A DNA stretch of 64,000 bases from Candidatus Uabimicrobium amorphum (GTDB taxonomy: Bacteria; Planctomycetota; Uabimicrobiia; Uabimicrobiales; Uabimicrobiaceae). The position numbers and the translations under genes were made by a program. Below, in pieces: positions 33,821-42,718 of the stretch. Position 1 is the first letter of the stretch. Each line of letters opens with the position of its first letter. Under the pieces are notes generated by a model. It was not told the origin of the DNA. It was given only the letters and a program-made list of their open reading frames with translations, and made no database searches. The stretch spans positions 7,330,501 through 7,394,500 of the forward strand of contig NZ_AP019860.1 of NCBI RefSeq assembly GCF_009002475.1. The letters run 5' to 3'.

Positions 33821-34013
33821 ATCTATGATTATTGCCCTTGTCAACCTGCAGGCAGCCAAATACGTCTTAGATGTACAGGAAAAGATGTCGACTGGCTTGC
33901 GAATTTTTGTAGTGTTACATTAACTTTACACTTAGAAAACGCGAAATGTCATCAAAAAAAATAGAAGAATGACCAAAAAGTTACCTCGCCGTGACATTTC
34001 GGTGATATGTAGT

Positions 34014-34022
34014 TGTTATAAT
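34014..34022 (+). promoter_or_regulatory. Extended -10 promoter for a candidate small RNA
   Basis: TGTTATAAT contains a perfect TATAAT (34017-34022) with the extended -10 TGn. GTGACA lies about 20 bases upstream of TATAAT, longer than ideal for a -35. Confidence 0.5.
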
Positions 34023-34027
34023 ATTGC

Positions 34028-34103
34028 ACATTCGTAAAAGGCTTGGAATTTGCAGTAGCAAATGACGTTAGTGGCTATCATAAGATAGCCACTTATTTTT
34101 TTG
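34028..34103 (+). ncRNA. Candidate small RNA with two hairpins
   Basis: Between the extended -10 box and a strong terminator lie about 75 bases with a perfect hairpin ATTTGC-AGTA-GCAAAT (34048-34063). Next comes the terminator stem AGTGGCTATC-ATAA-GATAGCCACT (34070-34093), followed by TATTTTTTT. There is no reading frame of useful length. The unit faces the end of the amidase gene on the other strand (its stop is at 34107), so the RNA is not its leader. Target unknown. Confidence 0.55.
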
Positions 34104-34106
34104 TCT

Positions 34107-36956
34107 TTACTTAGTTAAAAAGTTACTCAGCCCACGAATAATCGCTGCGGCTTGTCGTACTTGGAAGGATTTATCGAGTAGCTGTGCTTCGTCATAGGGG
34201 TTTGTCATAAAACCTTGTTCAACGAGTACTGCAGGCATATGAGTACTTCGCAGTGGATAGTAGTTAAAATTTCCCACCACACCAAACTCGTCCCATCCTA
34301 ACCCTAACAGTTCATCGTAAACCGCTTTTGCCAAAGTGTAGTTATGTGCACCTTTGTAAAAGGTACAAACACCCGAAATGCGTAAGAATCCTTTTTTGGT
34401 TCCGGTGGCGTTTGCGTGCATCGAAACTAAAAGGTCGGCCTTCTCCATAATCGCTTTGTCTAAACGTTCTTTGTGCGAAGGGTACGTGTCGCGATAGCGC
34501 AGCAGTACTACTTTTGCTCCGCGTTCTTCTAGTTGCTGTTGCAAAACATCTACGGCTTTACGGTTCACATCTTTTTCTTTGGCCTTGGATACGCCAATGG
34601 CTCCGGTATTGGAACCACCATGGCCTGCTTCTAGAGCAATGGTCAGTCCATTGAATGGGTTTTCGCGATCAATTTTCGGTGGATGCTTGATGTAAATGGA
34701 AATGCCGCTGGCATCTCTTTGATGCCAAAAACCCCATATTTTTGCACTTTTTACCGGAATGCGCAGTTGGTACCAACCTTCTTGTATTTGCTTTCCACTC
34801 ATTTCACCGATGACTTGTGCTGTATTGCGATGAGAAAACCACGTTGTCGCATGGTGCGTGGCATAGAAGTTTACCAAAATAGCATTTTGTGGCGATGTTT
34901 CTGATTCTAGAGAATACACTACTTTCGCCCCCATGGGAACACGCACTACATCGTAGTTGCTCTCTCCATAAGCGTTGCAGTAAGTAAAGTAGCCTTGTGG
35001 AACGGCGTTACTATTTTCCATTAGCGTCACTTGCGATTGTTTTACCCAACCATTTAAGCTGTGTGCTAGTTTTACTTCGTAGAAATTTCCTTCTTCTCCG
35101 ATAATTTCTAACATAGTACCTTTTTCTACTTCCGCAATGTAGGGGCCACCCAGTCTCACGTAATGAGTGCCGTGAGTAATTCCCACTTTGTCTTCGTTGG
35201 TTTGTGCCAAACGACTTTTTTGCCATGTTTGGCGACGAACGATTTTAGTGGTAGCTTTTGCAGTTGCTGTGGCACGAGAAGCCTCTAAGGTGATTATACG
35301 CTGGCTTTTTTCTCCAGTAGGACTAACAGCTTCGATCACAATTTCGTTTTTACCTTGTCGTAGCGCGATATTATCATAAGCAAACATTCCATTTATGTTT
35401 ACCTCTGCCCTCTTGCCGTTTACGGTGATGGCATTTGCTGGCGAAGTTCTCGCCAATATATGACAATGATCATTGTTATTGTGTATTTGCCACACATCAA
35501 TCGCCGGAACATCTACTTTAGCAGTGTTTAGTGTGAAATCTAAGTTGCGTACTTCGCCACTTTTTACGCTCACCTGTATTTTTTGTGTCTTATCATTGTG
35601 GTAAGTGACGACGACATCCACCTTGCCAACAGGAACATTGACAAATGCATAACGACCATCTTGTCCAGAAGTCCAAGTTTTTAACTTTTTGCCAGAAGCA
35701 TCGTGGAGAGTTACCCACGTATCGACCATTGGTTTGCCTTCACTATTTAAGACTTTCCCTAAAATAATGGCGTTTTTGTGCGTCGGATTTTTTAAATCAG
35801 GAAGCGTGGCTTTCTCTTGGTAAACTTTGTCGCGAAGTAGTGCAAAAGCTTTTTTTTGTGTCGCCGATTCATAGGAAAAAATGACGGTACCCGACAATTT
35901 CTGGCGGCGACTTTCGATAACTTGTGCGACATTCTCAATAGCAGGCCAATTATCTCCATACATACGTTGCCCACCAGCGAAACGTTTTGCTCCGACTCCA
36001 CGAGCAAAATCTTTTGCCAATTCTTGGTAGTTGGGTTTAGGATCTTTCATATCCCAGTAGATCATTGGTACGAGAATGTCCATCATACCCCCGTGGATCC
36101 ACGACCAAGAATCTTGAAAATAGTCATGGTAGCCACTGCTAAAAGTTTCATATCCCGGCACATGATAGCGACTATATATCCCCCATGAAGCGCAAGAAAG
36201 AACAATTTTAGGATTGACAGCAGAAACTTCCGCATACACATCGTTGATAAATTTATTGAGTTGTTCACGTTGCCAATCTTGCCAACTGTGGTGATTTGGA
36301 TTACCGTGACTGCGAAAGCGCTGGACCGTAGGTTTGTCATGGCTATACTGTGGGCCAGGATAGCGAATACGATCTAGGTGTAAGCCGTCGATATCGTAAC
36401 GCGTGACTAAATCGCGTATGACAGTACGCAAATACTCTTGAACTTTGGGATTTCCCATCGAAAAATAATAGTACGCAGCGGCTTTGGCGTCCATAACTTT
36501 ACCATCTTCATCGATACACACCCAAGAATCATCAGAATGCGGGCCATGTTTGTAAAAGATGTGATTTTTGTTCTGTGGTGGTTTCTGATCTACCCACAAT
36601 ACCATAGGTACTGGATTGATATACGCATGGAACTGAATACCGTATTTACGTGCTTCCGCAATAGCTAATTTTAGAGGATCAAATCCAGGGTCCTTTCCTC
36701 CAATGAGTTCTGACCATGGTTCTAGTTTACTGGGGTATAAAACATCGGCTTCCCCGCGAATTTGAAAAAAGACGGCATTGAAGTTGGCTTTTGCCATGTC
36801 CGCAAAACAGCGCTTGATGTTTTCGCGACATTTTTGTGGATCTTTGTCCGGCCACTCGAAGCGCGTAACCCATAGACCTCTTAACTCTTCATTTTCGCTT
36901 ACTAGCATTGGTAAGCACAGTAAGCATATGAGTAATATACTGAGAATTTTTATCAT
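34107..36956 (-). CDS. GHL10/DigH-like glycosidase fused to N-acetylmuramoyl-L-alanine amidase (exported)
   Basis: The ATG at 36956 gives a signal peptide (MIKILSILLICLLCLPMLVS); the longer frame from 37055 would hide it. Residues about 23-350 are a GHL10-type domain (ELRGLWVTRFEW, ANFNAVFFQIRGEAD, DIDGLHLDRIRYPG), the family of DigH/YddW, which cleaves denuded peptidoglycan glycans. A carboxypeptidase-regulatory-like beta domain (about 392-475), an Ig-like part and an SH3-like domain (about 595-645) follow. An Amidase_3 domain (about 765-949) has zinc-site motifs EAGHGG, KEKDVN and SMHANA, and VLVEQGFMTN with the catalytic Glu. The amidase strips stem peptides, creating the substrate of the glycosidase. 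It should act in the periplasm on the cell wall. Confidence 0.9.
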   Translation of the reverse strand: MIKILSILLICLLCLPMLVSENEELRGLWVTRFEWPDKDPQKCRENIKRCFADMAKANFNAVFFQIRGEADVLYPSKLEPWSELIGGKDPGFDPLKLAIAEARKYGIQFHAYINPVPMVLWVDQKPPQNKNHIFYKHGPHSDDSWVCIDEDGKVMDAKAAAYYYFSMGNPKVQEYLRTVIRDLVTRYDIDGLHLDRIRYPGPQYSHDKPTVQRFRSHGNPNHHSWQDWQREQLNKFINDVYAEVSAVNPKIVLSCASWGIYSRYHVPGYETFSSGYHDYFQDSWSWIHGGMMDILVPMIYWDMKDPKPNYQELAKDFARGVGAKRFAGGQRMYGDNWPAIENVAQVIESRRQKLSGTVIFSYESATQKKAFALLRDKVYQEKATLPDLKNPTHKNAIILGKVLNSEGKPMVDTWVTLHDASGKKLKTWTSGQDGRYAFVNVPVGKVDVVVTYHNDKTQKIQVSVKSGEVRNLDFTLNTAKVDVPAIDVWQIHNNNDHCHILARTSPANAITVNGKRAEVNINGMFAYDNIALRQGKNEIVIEAVSPTGEKSQRIITLEASRATATAKATTKIVRRQTWQKSRLAQTNEDKVGITHGTHYVRLGGPYIAEVEKGTMLEIIGEEGNFYEVKLAHSLNGWVKQSQVTLMENSNAVPQGYFTYCNAYGESNYDVVRVPMGAKVVYSLESETSPQNAILVNFYATHHATTWFSHRNTAQVIGEMSGKQIQEGWYQLRIPVKSAKIWGFWHQRDASGISIYIKHPPKIDRENPFNGLTIALEAGHGGSNTGAIGVSKAKEKDVNRKAVDVLQQQLEERGAKVVLLRYRDTYPSHKERLDKAIMEKADLLVSMHANATGTKKGFLRISGVCTFYKGAHNYTLAKAVYDELLGLGWDEFGVVGNFNYYPLRSTHMPAVLVEQGFMTNPYDEAQLLDKSFQVRQAAAIIRGLSNFLTK

Positions 36957-37175
36957 GTTTCTACAACCTAAAGTAGTGATTAACTTGGGCTTTAGACAGG
37001 CTGTGGTTTGCGATGACCTCAAGAAGGCGATGAACCACTCGCTAGAGCATGACAAACCAAAGATTACCTAACCCAAAATGACTTACAACTAATGTGGTTG
37101 AATAATAACAAAAAGTGTTTTGGCAGGCAAATTCAAATGTTTTTTTACCTTTTCGCTTTACAAATGGGTTTTTTC

Positions 37176-37203
37176 TTGACAAAGCCAATATAAGATTTAC
37201 AAT
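37176..37203 (+). promoter_or_regulatory. Promoter of rplC
   Basis: TTGACA (37176-37181) and TACAAT (37198-37203) are spaced by 16 bases, about 118 bases before the rplC start. The leader in between is AT-rich, with no clear autoregulatory structure that I can point to. Confidence 0.65.
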
Positions 37204-37320
37204 TGCTGAGCTTACTAAGTGTGTATAAGTTTGTTAAAGATAGTAGGCAATTCTTGAATTTTCGAGAAATTACGACAGACTTCAGAACTAACTGAAACAT
37301 AAAGAAAGAAGGACAAAGTC

Positions 37321-37953
37321 ATGATTTCAGCCATACTAGGCAAAAAAGTAGGAATGACACAAATCTTCGAACGCGGAGATTGTATTCCGGTAACTGTTAT
37401 CGAAGTAGGACCATGTTCTGTTTTACAAGTAAAAACCCAAGAAAAAGATGGTTATACCGCTCTACAGTTGGGTTATGATGACAGAAAAGAAAAGCGCGCA
37501 ACAAAGTCAGAAGTCGGCCATGCGAAAAAAGCAAATGCTACTCCAAAGAAATTCGTAAAAGAAATTTCTTGGAACGGTGAAGGCGAAGTTGAAGTAGGAA
37601 AAGAAGTTACCGCTGCGGACATCGCGGAGTTTAAAATCGTCGATATTTCTGGTGTTTCCAAAGGTAAAGGTTTCCAAGGAACCGTAAAACGCTACGGTTT
37701 TGCTGGTGGACCAGCAAGTCACGGTCAAGGAGACCGTCTACGTGCTCGTGGTTCTATCGGTTGTTCTGCCTCACCTGCACGCGTTTTCAAAGGTGTGAAG
37801 ATGGCCGGACAAATGGGGAACAAAAACTGCACAGTTCGCAACCTAAAGGTTGTTGAAGTGGATGCGGAAAAAGGTCTTATTGTTGTTAAGGGTGGCGTTC
37901 CTGGACACAACGGAAGTTATCTTGTGGTTAAAAAGAGTTTAACTGATAAGTAA
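37321..37953 (+). CDS. rplC: 50S ribosomal protein L3
   Basis: This is L3 at normal length (210 residues): MISAILGKKVGMTQIFERGD at the start, VSKGKGFQGTVKRYGFAGG, SHGQGDRLRARGSIG and FKGVKMAGQMGNKN are all classical L3 motifs. L3 nucleates 50S assembly and reaches the peptidyl transferase centre. AAGGA stands before the ATG and a good promoter at 37176-37203. Unusually, no other S10-operon gene (rpsJ, rplD, rplW, rplB) is adjacent: an amidase gene lies upstream on the other strand and a flavoprotein downstream. It is therefore a monocistronic rplC. Confidence 0.97.
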   Translation: MISAILGKKVGMTQIFERGDCIPVTVIEVGPCSVLQVKTQEKDGYTALQLGYDDRKEKRATKSEVGHAKKANATPKKFVKEISWNGEGEVEVGKEVTAADIAEFKIVDISGVSKGKGFQGTVKRYGFAGGPASHGQGDRLRARGSIGCSASPARVFKGVKMAGQMGNKNCTVRNLKVVEVDAEKGLIVVKGGVPGHNGSYLVVKKSLTDK

Positions 37954-37974
37954 TCAATACTACTCAAGATAACA

Positions 37975-38000
37975 GATCTCTTCACCATGGTGAAGAGATC
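37975..38000. terminator. Perfect 26-base palindrome between rplC and a convergent gene
   Basis: GATCTCTTCACC followed by its exact inverted copy forms a loopless palindrome between two convergent stops. It is probably a bidirectional transcription end, although no long T run follows. Confidence 0.55.
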
Positions 38001-38012
38001 ACCGTCCACATA

Positions 38013-39344
38013 CTAATTACGTTGTGATAAAATACTTTCCTTCCACGAATTATAATTATCGTAGTCTACCTTCTTATTTAAATCACCCACAAAATCAGCA
38101 ATCTTTGTACAATCTTCGTCATCCAACCCAGGCTTTTCGCTCAAATATGCATAAATTTCTTGCATTTTATCGGCAATCTCCTGCGTTTCTTTTTCCCAAC
38201 TTTTGGCCACATTCTCTTTTTCTTCACTTTTAAGAGAGGATGCAACGAAAGCCCCCATATTTTTTGCATGACGATTGGAAACCATAATATTTCCTTTTCC
38301 AGTGACAGCGTTTCCCACACCGTATACACCTTCATATTTATTGATTGCACCAGTCACTGTATCGGAAATATCATATGTTTCCCACTCCATGGGAATTTCA
38401 CTCAAAGGTTCAGGTATGCTACCAATAGAACTGATCACCAAATTTGTTTCTACGTGGACCTCTTCACCTGACTTTTCCAATTTTTCGCCATCGTAGTTCA
38501 TTTTGTGAAAGGTAATACCGCTCACACTACCATCCGTAGAATGTATTTCTTTTGGCAAATGTAGTGGGCGCACTTCAAAAAAGTACTTCTTGTTGGCATT
38601 TGCCAATATTTTCACGCGCACATTTTGTACTTTTTCTTTTTTCTCTGGTGTACAGCCTTTCGGCATCTCCGCAAGTGGCATATCTATATCACGACGACGA
38701 TAGTAGATACACGCGGGCTTTATATTTAAATCTTCGTACTTAATGTCAAAATTCGCCAAGTACTTAGGAATACCTTTGTGTTCCATAGCAATTACGTCAA
38801 CTTCAATACCGCGTTCTTCGAGTTTTTTCTTTACCGACTCTAGTTGGCACACTTTGGCCACGTCAATGGAAGCTAAACCTCCTCCAACAACTATGGCCCC
38901 TTCACTAACCGGATATGTCTCACCTTGATAGTTTTTTTCGTGGTAGTGATTGAACCAATAAATAAAAGGATTTTGGTAACAAAATGTTAAATCAGTTACT
39001 TTATCTAAACCTTCGGCACGAAGTGGTCGATCTTTCCATGCGCCATTTGCCAGGATGATGGCGGAAAATTTTAAATCCAAGAGTTGCTGCACACTAACAT
39101 CTTCACCTAGTTTACAATGGGGAACAAATCGTACATTACTGTGCGACAATTTTTCATCGATTTTCTTTATTTCCCGGTCTTGTAACTTGCCATGCCAACG
39201 CGGTAAACCATCTTCTATTTTTCCATATGGTAAGGAATTCTGCTCAAATACGACTACATCAATACCTTTTTGCGTTAATTGATGGGCAACTTCAGAACCA
39301 GCACATGCACCACCAATTACGGCAACAATTTGTTTTTTTTGCAT
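38013..39344 (-). CDS. FAD/NAD(P)-dependent oxidoreductase (ferredoxin-NADP reductase FprA/GltD-like)
   Basis: The 443 residues from ATG 39344 (GAAGAGAG before it) show an N-terminal FAD Rossmann motif in VAVIGGACAGSEVAHQL (GGACAG, a variant of GxGxxG). Then come YGKIEDGLPRWHGK, and a second dinucleotide motif VVGGGLASIDVAK for NAD(P)H. GVYGVGNAVTGKGNI near the end is the FAD-binding DG-type region. This matches the adrenodoxin-reductase/FprA and GltD-like group that passes electrons between NADPH and a ferredoxin or glutamate synthase partner. Neither partner is adjacent. The C-terminal 80 residues are a helical extension. Confidence 0.85.
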   Translation of the reverse strand: MQKKQIVAVIGGACAGSEVAHQLTQKGIDVVVFEQNSLPYGKIEDGLPRWHGKLQDREIKKIDEKLSHSNVRFVPHCKLGEDVSVQQLLDLKFSAIILANGAWKDRPLRAEGLDKVTDLTFCYQNPFIYWFNHYHEKNYQGETYPVSEGAIVVGGGLASIDVAKVCQLESVKKKLEERGIEVDVIAMEHKGIPKYLANFDIKYEDLNIKPACIYYRRRDIDMPLAEMPKGCTPEKKEKVQNVRVKILANANKKYFFEVRPLHLPKEIHSTDGSVSGITFHKMNYDGEKLEKSGEEVHVETNLVISSIGSIPEPLSEIPMEWETYDISDTVTGAINKYEGVYGVGNAVTGKGNIMVSNRHAKNMGAFVASSLKSEEKENVAKSWEKETQEIADKMQEIYAYLSEKPGLDDEDCTKIADFVGDLNKKVDYDNYNSWKESILSQRN

Positions 39345-39544
39345 TTGTCTCTCTTCAATAATTTTAGGTTTTTGTATTATTTTTTTGTTTGTTAATAGTA
39401 TATATAAATAGCCTCTCTTCATCAATATGTTTTAAAAGATAGTTGTTTTATAGAAATAAAATACATAGAATGAACAAAATTAAATGACATACTCATGCAT
39501 TGTAAGATGTTTGGATAACAATTTTTTCTATTCTTGGAAAGGAG

Positions 39545-39606
39545 ATGCGAGGTTTAGTCTCTTCACTTGCAGTTGAGCGCAAATAAACCCGATAAGGGAA
39601 TCTCGC
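39545..39606 (+). promoter_or_regulatory. Possible structured leader of the metalloprotease mRNA
   Basis: GCGAG (39547-39551) can pair with CTCGC (39602-39606) and GTTTA (39552-39556) with TAAAC (39584-39588). The small hairpins TTGC/GCAA (39567-39582) and CCC/GGG (39588-39598) lie inside. A strong Shine-Dalgarno (AAAGGAG) sits before the structure, 72 bases from the chosen start at 39616, which has no close ribosome site. It matches no riboswitch I know. Confidence 0.3.
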
Positions 39607-39615
39607 AACAAGTCG

Positions 39616-42261
39616 ATGAAAAGATACCTGGTTACAATATTCGCTTTTGCCTTTTTGGCGGCAACTTCCATGGTTGCTGATAACAAAAAGCCAAAACCAG
39701 AATTTCCATCCGCAGATGAAATAACGAAAAAAATGACACCAATGGAAGGCTTTTTCTCTTTGTATAAAAAGAACGAAGAGTTGTACGCTTTAATTCCTTC
39801 AAGCAAGTTTAACAAACCGTTTTTGTTAGCCATGACTATATCAAGCGGTGTTTATGGAGGAATGCAGTGGGATCACATGATGGTTTACTGGCAAAAACAG
39901 GGTAAAAAACTACTTCTCATGCGTCCAGATCTGCGTTATAGAGCAAAAAAAACAACTATGGAAGAAGTTGTACAGCGCACATTTCCCGCCACAATTATTC
40001 GCGCAGTACCTATTCTAGCAAAGAGTGGAAGTAAATATTTAATTGATTTAGCGGGTATCTTCAAGAGTGATATTGCTGGTCTATCTGTTGTCGCTCCTTT
40101 TTTACTTGAAGGCCAATTTCAATTAAATCCTACTCTAGGAACCTGGAATAAGGTGAAAGTTTTTCCTAGCAATGTGGAACTAGGAGTGAAACTAGCTTTT
40201 ACCGGCGTAAAATTTTCCGGAGACGAAAACTTTTCGGATACTATGGACTTACGTCGCAGTTATCCACTCTCCGTTCATTTCAGTCTCGCCGCAATACCTC
40301 CTAGTAGCTACAAACCTCGTGTCGCTGATACGCGTATTGGTTACTTCGGCGTCGCCATTAAAGATTTTGCCAAAAAGTATAGCGCGCGAAATAAATTTCA
40401 TCGTTACATAAACCGTTGGAATTTACAAAAAATAGACCCATCGCTGGAACTTTCTCCACCACAACAACCCATTATATTTTATATTGAGAAAACAGTACCT
40501 TATCGTTATCGCAAATACGTAAAAGAAGGTATTGCAGAATGGAACAAGGCCTTTGAAAAAATTGGTTTTGTCGACGCAATTATCGTACGTCAACAAACCG
40601 CTACCCAATTTAATGATCTCGACCCAGAAGATGCACGTTATAATTTCTTTCGTTGGACAACAAATGAATTAGGATTTGCTGCTGGTCCTTCACGGGTCAA
40701 CCCTATGACCGGAGAAATTCTCGATGCCGATATCATTTTCGACGATAGTATGCTACGCTACGCCGCAGGCTCTCACGTTTCGATGAACAACGCATTTGCT
40801 CTTCTTAAGCACGATGCCAAATTTGCCAAGAGACTGGAAGCTATGGGAAAACTAAATCCGTTAAAGCGTTTACATTTTATTTCTCCGCAACAGCACGAGA
40901 AAATACAACGCAAACGCAACTTACTATCGGTGATGCGCAAGCGCAACATTCCTGTATGTACTCACGGCGAACACAAGTGTCAACAACTACGTCTTGCATA
41001 TGGCATTATGCGTGCAAAAGGAAAAAAAGACGTACCTTTAGAATTTATTGGGCAATTTGTAAAAGAAGTCACCATGCACGAAGTGGGACATACCCTTGGT
41101 TTATATCATAACTTTAAGGCCAGTAGTTGGTTGTCCATTGATAAAATCAATAGCGAAGAAAAACCTGCCGCAACCTCTGGCTCAGTAATGGATTACAACC
41201 CCATTAACTTCGCCCCTAAGGGTAAGCCACAAGGAAATTACCTAACAACAACCATCGGTCCTTATGATTACTGGGCAATTCAGTATGGGTATGCCCAAGT
41301 AAAAGATGCTGAACTACAAAAAATAGCACAACGTTGTGCCGAAGATGGTCTGGCATACGCCAATGACCTTTACGCATCAGCTATCGACCCCGATCCCTTT
41401 ATTTTCCGTTGGGACTTAAGTAGTGACCACATCGCTTTTGCCAAACAAAATAGGGAGTTGTTGCGTCAACTGTCGGATGATATATTGAAGCGCTACGTTG
41501 CCGAAGGAGAAGAATTCCATCCAGTACGCCAAGCATTTGACATGTTACTCGCAGAAAATGCTTACAACTCGATTGTTGTTGCCCGCAGTATAGGTGGACA
41601 ATCTTTATATTGGGACCACAAGGGTGACCCCAAAGCGCGCAACCCTTTCGTTGTTATTCCCGCGGAAAAACAACGTCAATCTCTAAAATTCTTAAATGAA
41701 ACAATTTTTGCTTCACCTAACTTTTCTCCAGAGGTACTAAATCACCTTGCCCCAGGAACATGGTGGCATTGGGGGACGAACGAGCTAGACAATATTGCCA
41801 CATATCCACTACACGATATGATTATTGCTTACCAAACGGTTGTATTGTTAAACTTGATTGAGCCAATGACATTGATGCGTTTAGAAAATTCACCTTTGCA
41901 AATAAAAAAAGGTGACGAGGTTTTTACCATCGCCGATCTACTCGATGGATTAACGGACGGTATTTGGAGTGAGTTGTATGCGCTCGACAAAAATAAAAAA
42001 TACACCAACAGTACGCCTTTTATTTCGAGTTTTCGTCGTAATTTGCAGCAAGCGTACTTAGATTTTTGGATTTATTATTTTTTAGATGACGAAATCGAAA
42101 TTTCAATACCAACAGATGCAAAAAGCATTGCGCTAAAAAATCTTACTTTTTTACTTGAAAAAATCGAAGAAATTTTACAAAACAAAGACATTTTAGACAG
42201 TGCTTCCGTGGCGCATTTGTTAAAAAGTAAATACAATATAACGGAATATATTGACGAATAG
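39616..42261 (+). CDS. Secreted zinc-dependent metalloprotease (DUF5117/DUF4953 type)
   Basis: An exported protein of 881 residues with a signal peptide (MKRYLVTIFAFAFLAATSMVA). The first half has the DUF5117-like pattern (FNKPFLLAMTISSGVYGGMQWD, YPLSVHFSLAAIPPSSYKPR, DTRIGYF). The catalytic region reads VTMHEVGHTLGLYHNFKAS, with H488, E489, H492 and H498 as the metzincin-type HExxHxxxxxH zinc site. SVMDYNPINFAP supplies the Met-turn region. Such proteases are common in Bacteroidetes and Planctomycetes and should degrade external proteins. It stands alone; the ribosome site of the ATG is unclear because AAAGGAG lies far upstream, before a possible leader structure. Confidence 0.9.
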   Translation: MKRYLVTIFAFAFLAATSMVADNKKPKPEFPSADEITKKMTPMEGFFSLYKKNEELYALIPSSKFNKPFLLAMTISSGVYGGMQWDHMMVYWQKQGKKLLLMRPDLRYRAKKTTMEEVVQRTFPATIIRAVPILAKSGSKYLIDLAGIFKSDIAGLSVVAPFLLEGQFQLNPTLGTWNKVKVFPSNVELGVKLAFTGVKFSGDENFSDTMDLRRSYPLSVHFSLAAIPPSSYKPRVADTRIGYFGVAIKDFAKKYSARNKFHRYINRWNLQKIDPSLELSPPQQPIIFYIEKTVPYRYRKYVKEGIAEWNKAFEKIGFVDAIIVRQQTATQFNDLDPEDARYNFFRWTTNELGFAAGPSRVNPMTGEILDADIIFDDSMLRYAAGSHVSMNNAFALLKHDAKFAKRLEAMGKLNPLKRLHFISPQQHEKIQRKRNLLSVMRKRNIPVCTHGEHKCQQLRLAYGIMRAKGKKDVPLEFIGQFVKEVTMHEVGHTLGLYHNFKASSWLSIDKINSEEKPAATSGSVMDYNPINFAPKGKPQGNYLTTTIGPYDYWAIQYGYAQVKDAELQKIAQRCAEDGLAYANDLYASAIDPDPFIFRWDLSSDHIAFAKQNRELLRQLSDDILKRYVAEGEEFHPVRQAFDMLLAENAYNSIVVARSIGGQSLYWDHKGDPKARNPFVVIPAEKQRQSLKFLNETIFASPNFSPEVLNHLAPGTWWHWGTNELDNIATYPLHDMIIAYQTVVLLNLIEPMTLMRLENSPLQIKKGDEVFTIADLLDGLTDGIWSELYALDKNKKYTNSTPFISSFRRNLQQAYLDFWIYYFLDDEIEISIPTDAKSIALKNLTFLLEKIEEILQNKDILDSASVAHLLKSKYNITEYIDE

Positions 42262-42290
42262 AAAACAACTATTGTACAGAAAGTATACAA

Positions 42291-42665
42291 ATGATAGATA
42301 AAACTGACTTCGCAGTGTTTGTATATGACATCATTTCAAATGAAATAGACAGTAACTGCCAGATGAGTGATACTTCTCTACAGAGATCTATTGACGAACT
42401 TTACAACAATACACCTGTCAGTGACAGCAAGTACAAATCTCTTTTGATTGCGACTTACAAAACGATGGAAGAAGTGGCACCTCTTGTCTCTGGCATGGAT
42501 ATGCGTAGCACTATGACCGCTGGAGAAGTAAAATCAATTGACTCTGTTTGGGAAAAATGGCTCATTGAAAATGGTGTTTCGACAGCCACAACAGACACGA
42601 TTGTTGAAAAATACAGCTACGACTTTATCCAAGTTTTGCAAAAAGAAGAAGAAGAAGAAGACTAA
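42291..42665 (+). CDS. Hypothetical acidic protein
   Basis: The 124-residue protein starts 29 bases after the metalloprotease stop. It is acidic, ends in a run of glutamates (KEEEEED), and has the helical pattern of a soluble cytoplasmic protein (FAVFVYDIISNEID, YKSLLIATYKTMEEVAPL). No family recognised. A strong terminator follows, so it is the end of the transcription unit. Confidence 0.65.
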   Translation: MIDKTDFAVFVYDIISNEIDSNCQMSDTSLQRSIDELYNNTPVSDSKYKSLLIATYKTMEEVAPLVSGMDMRSTMTAGEVKSIDSVWEKWLIENGVSTATTDTIVEKYSYDFIQVLQKEEEEED

Positions 42666-42667
42666 AA

Positions 42668-42708
42668 AACGCGCTTGCTCTACACGGTTAGAGCAAGCGT
42701 TTCATTTT
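42668..42708 (+). terminator. Rho-independent terminator
   Basis: CGCTTGCTCTA (42672-42682) pairs with TAGAGCAAGCG (42689-42699) around CACGGT, followed by TTTCATTTT. An A run lies on the other side. It separates the acidic protein gene from the YchJ-like gene. Confidence 0.82.
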
Positions 42709-42718
42709 GGAGATCGTA

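Noticed and set aside
33653..33964. Plus-strand 103-codon frame with EPVPEPASEPE
   Set aside because: The low-complexity peptide is only the translation of the hexamer repeat arrays; no ribosome site.
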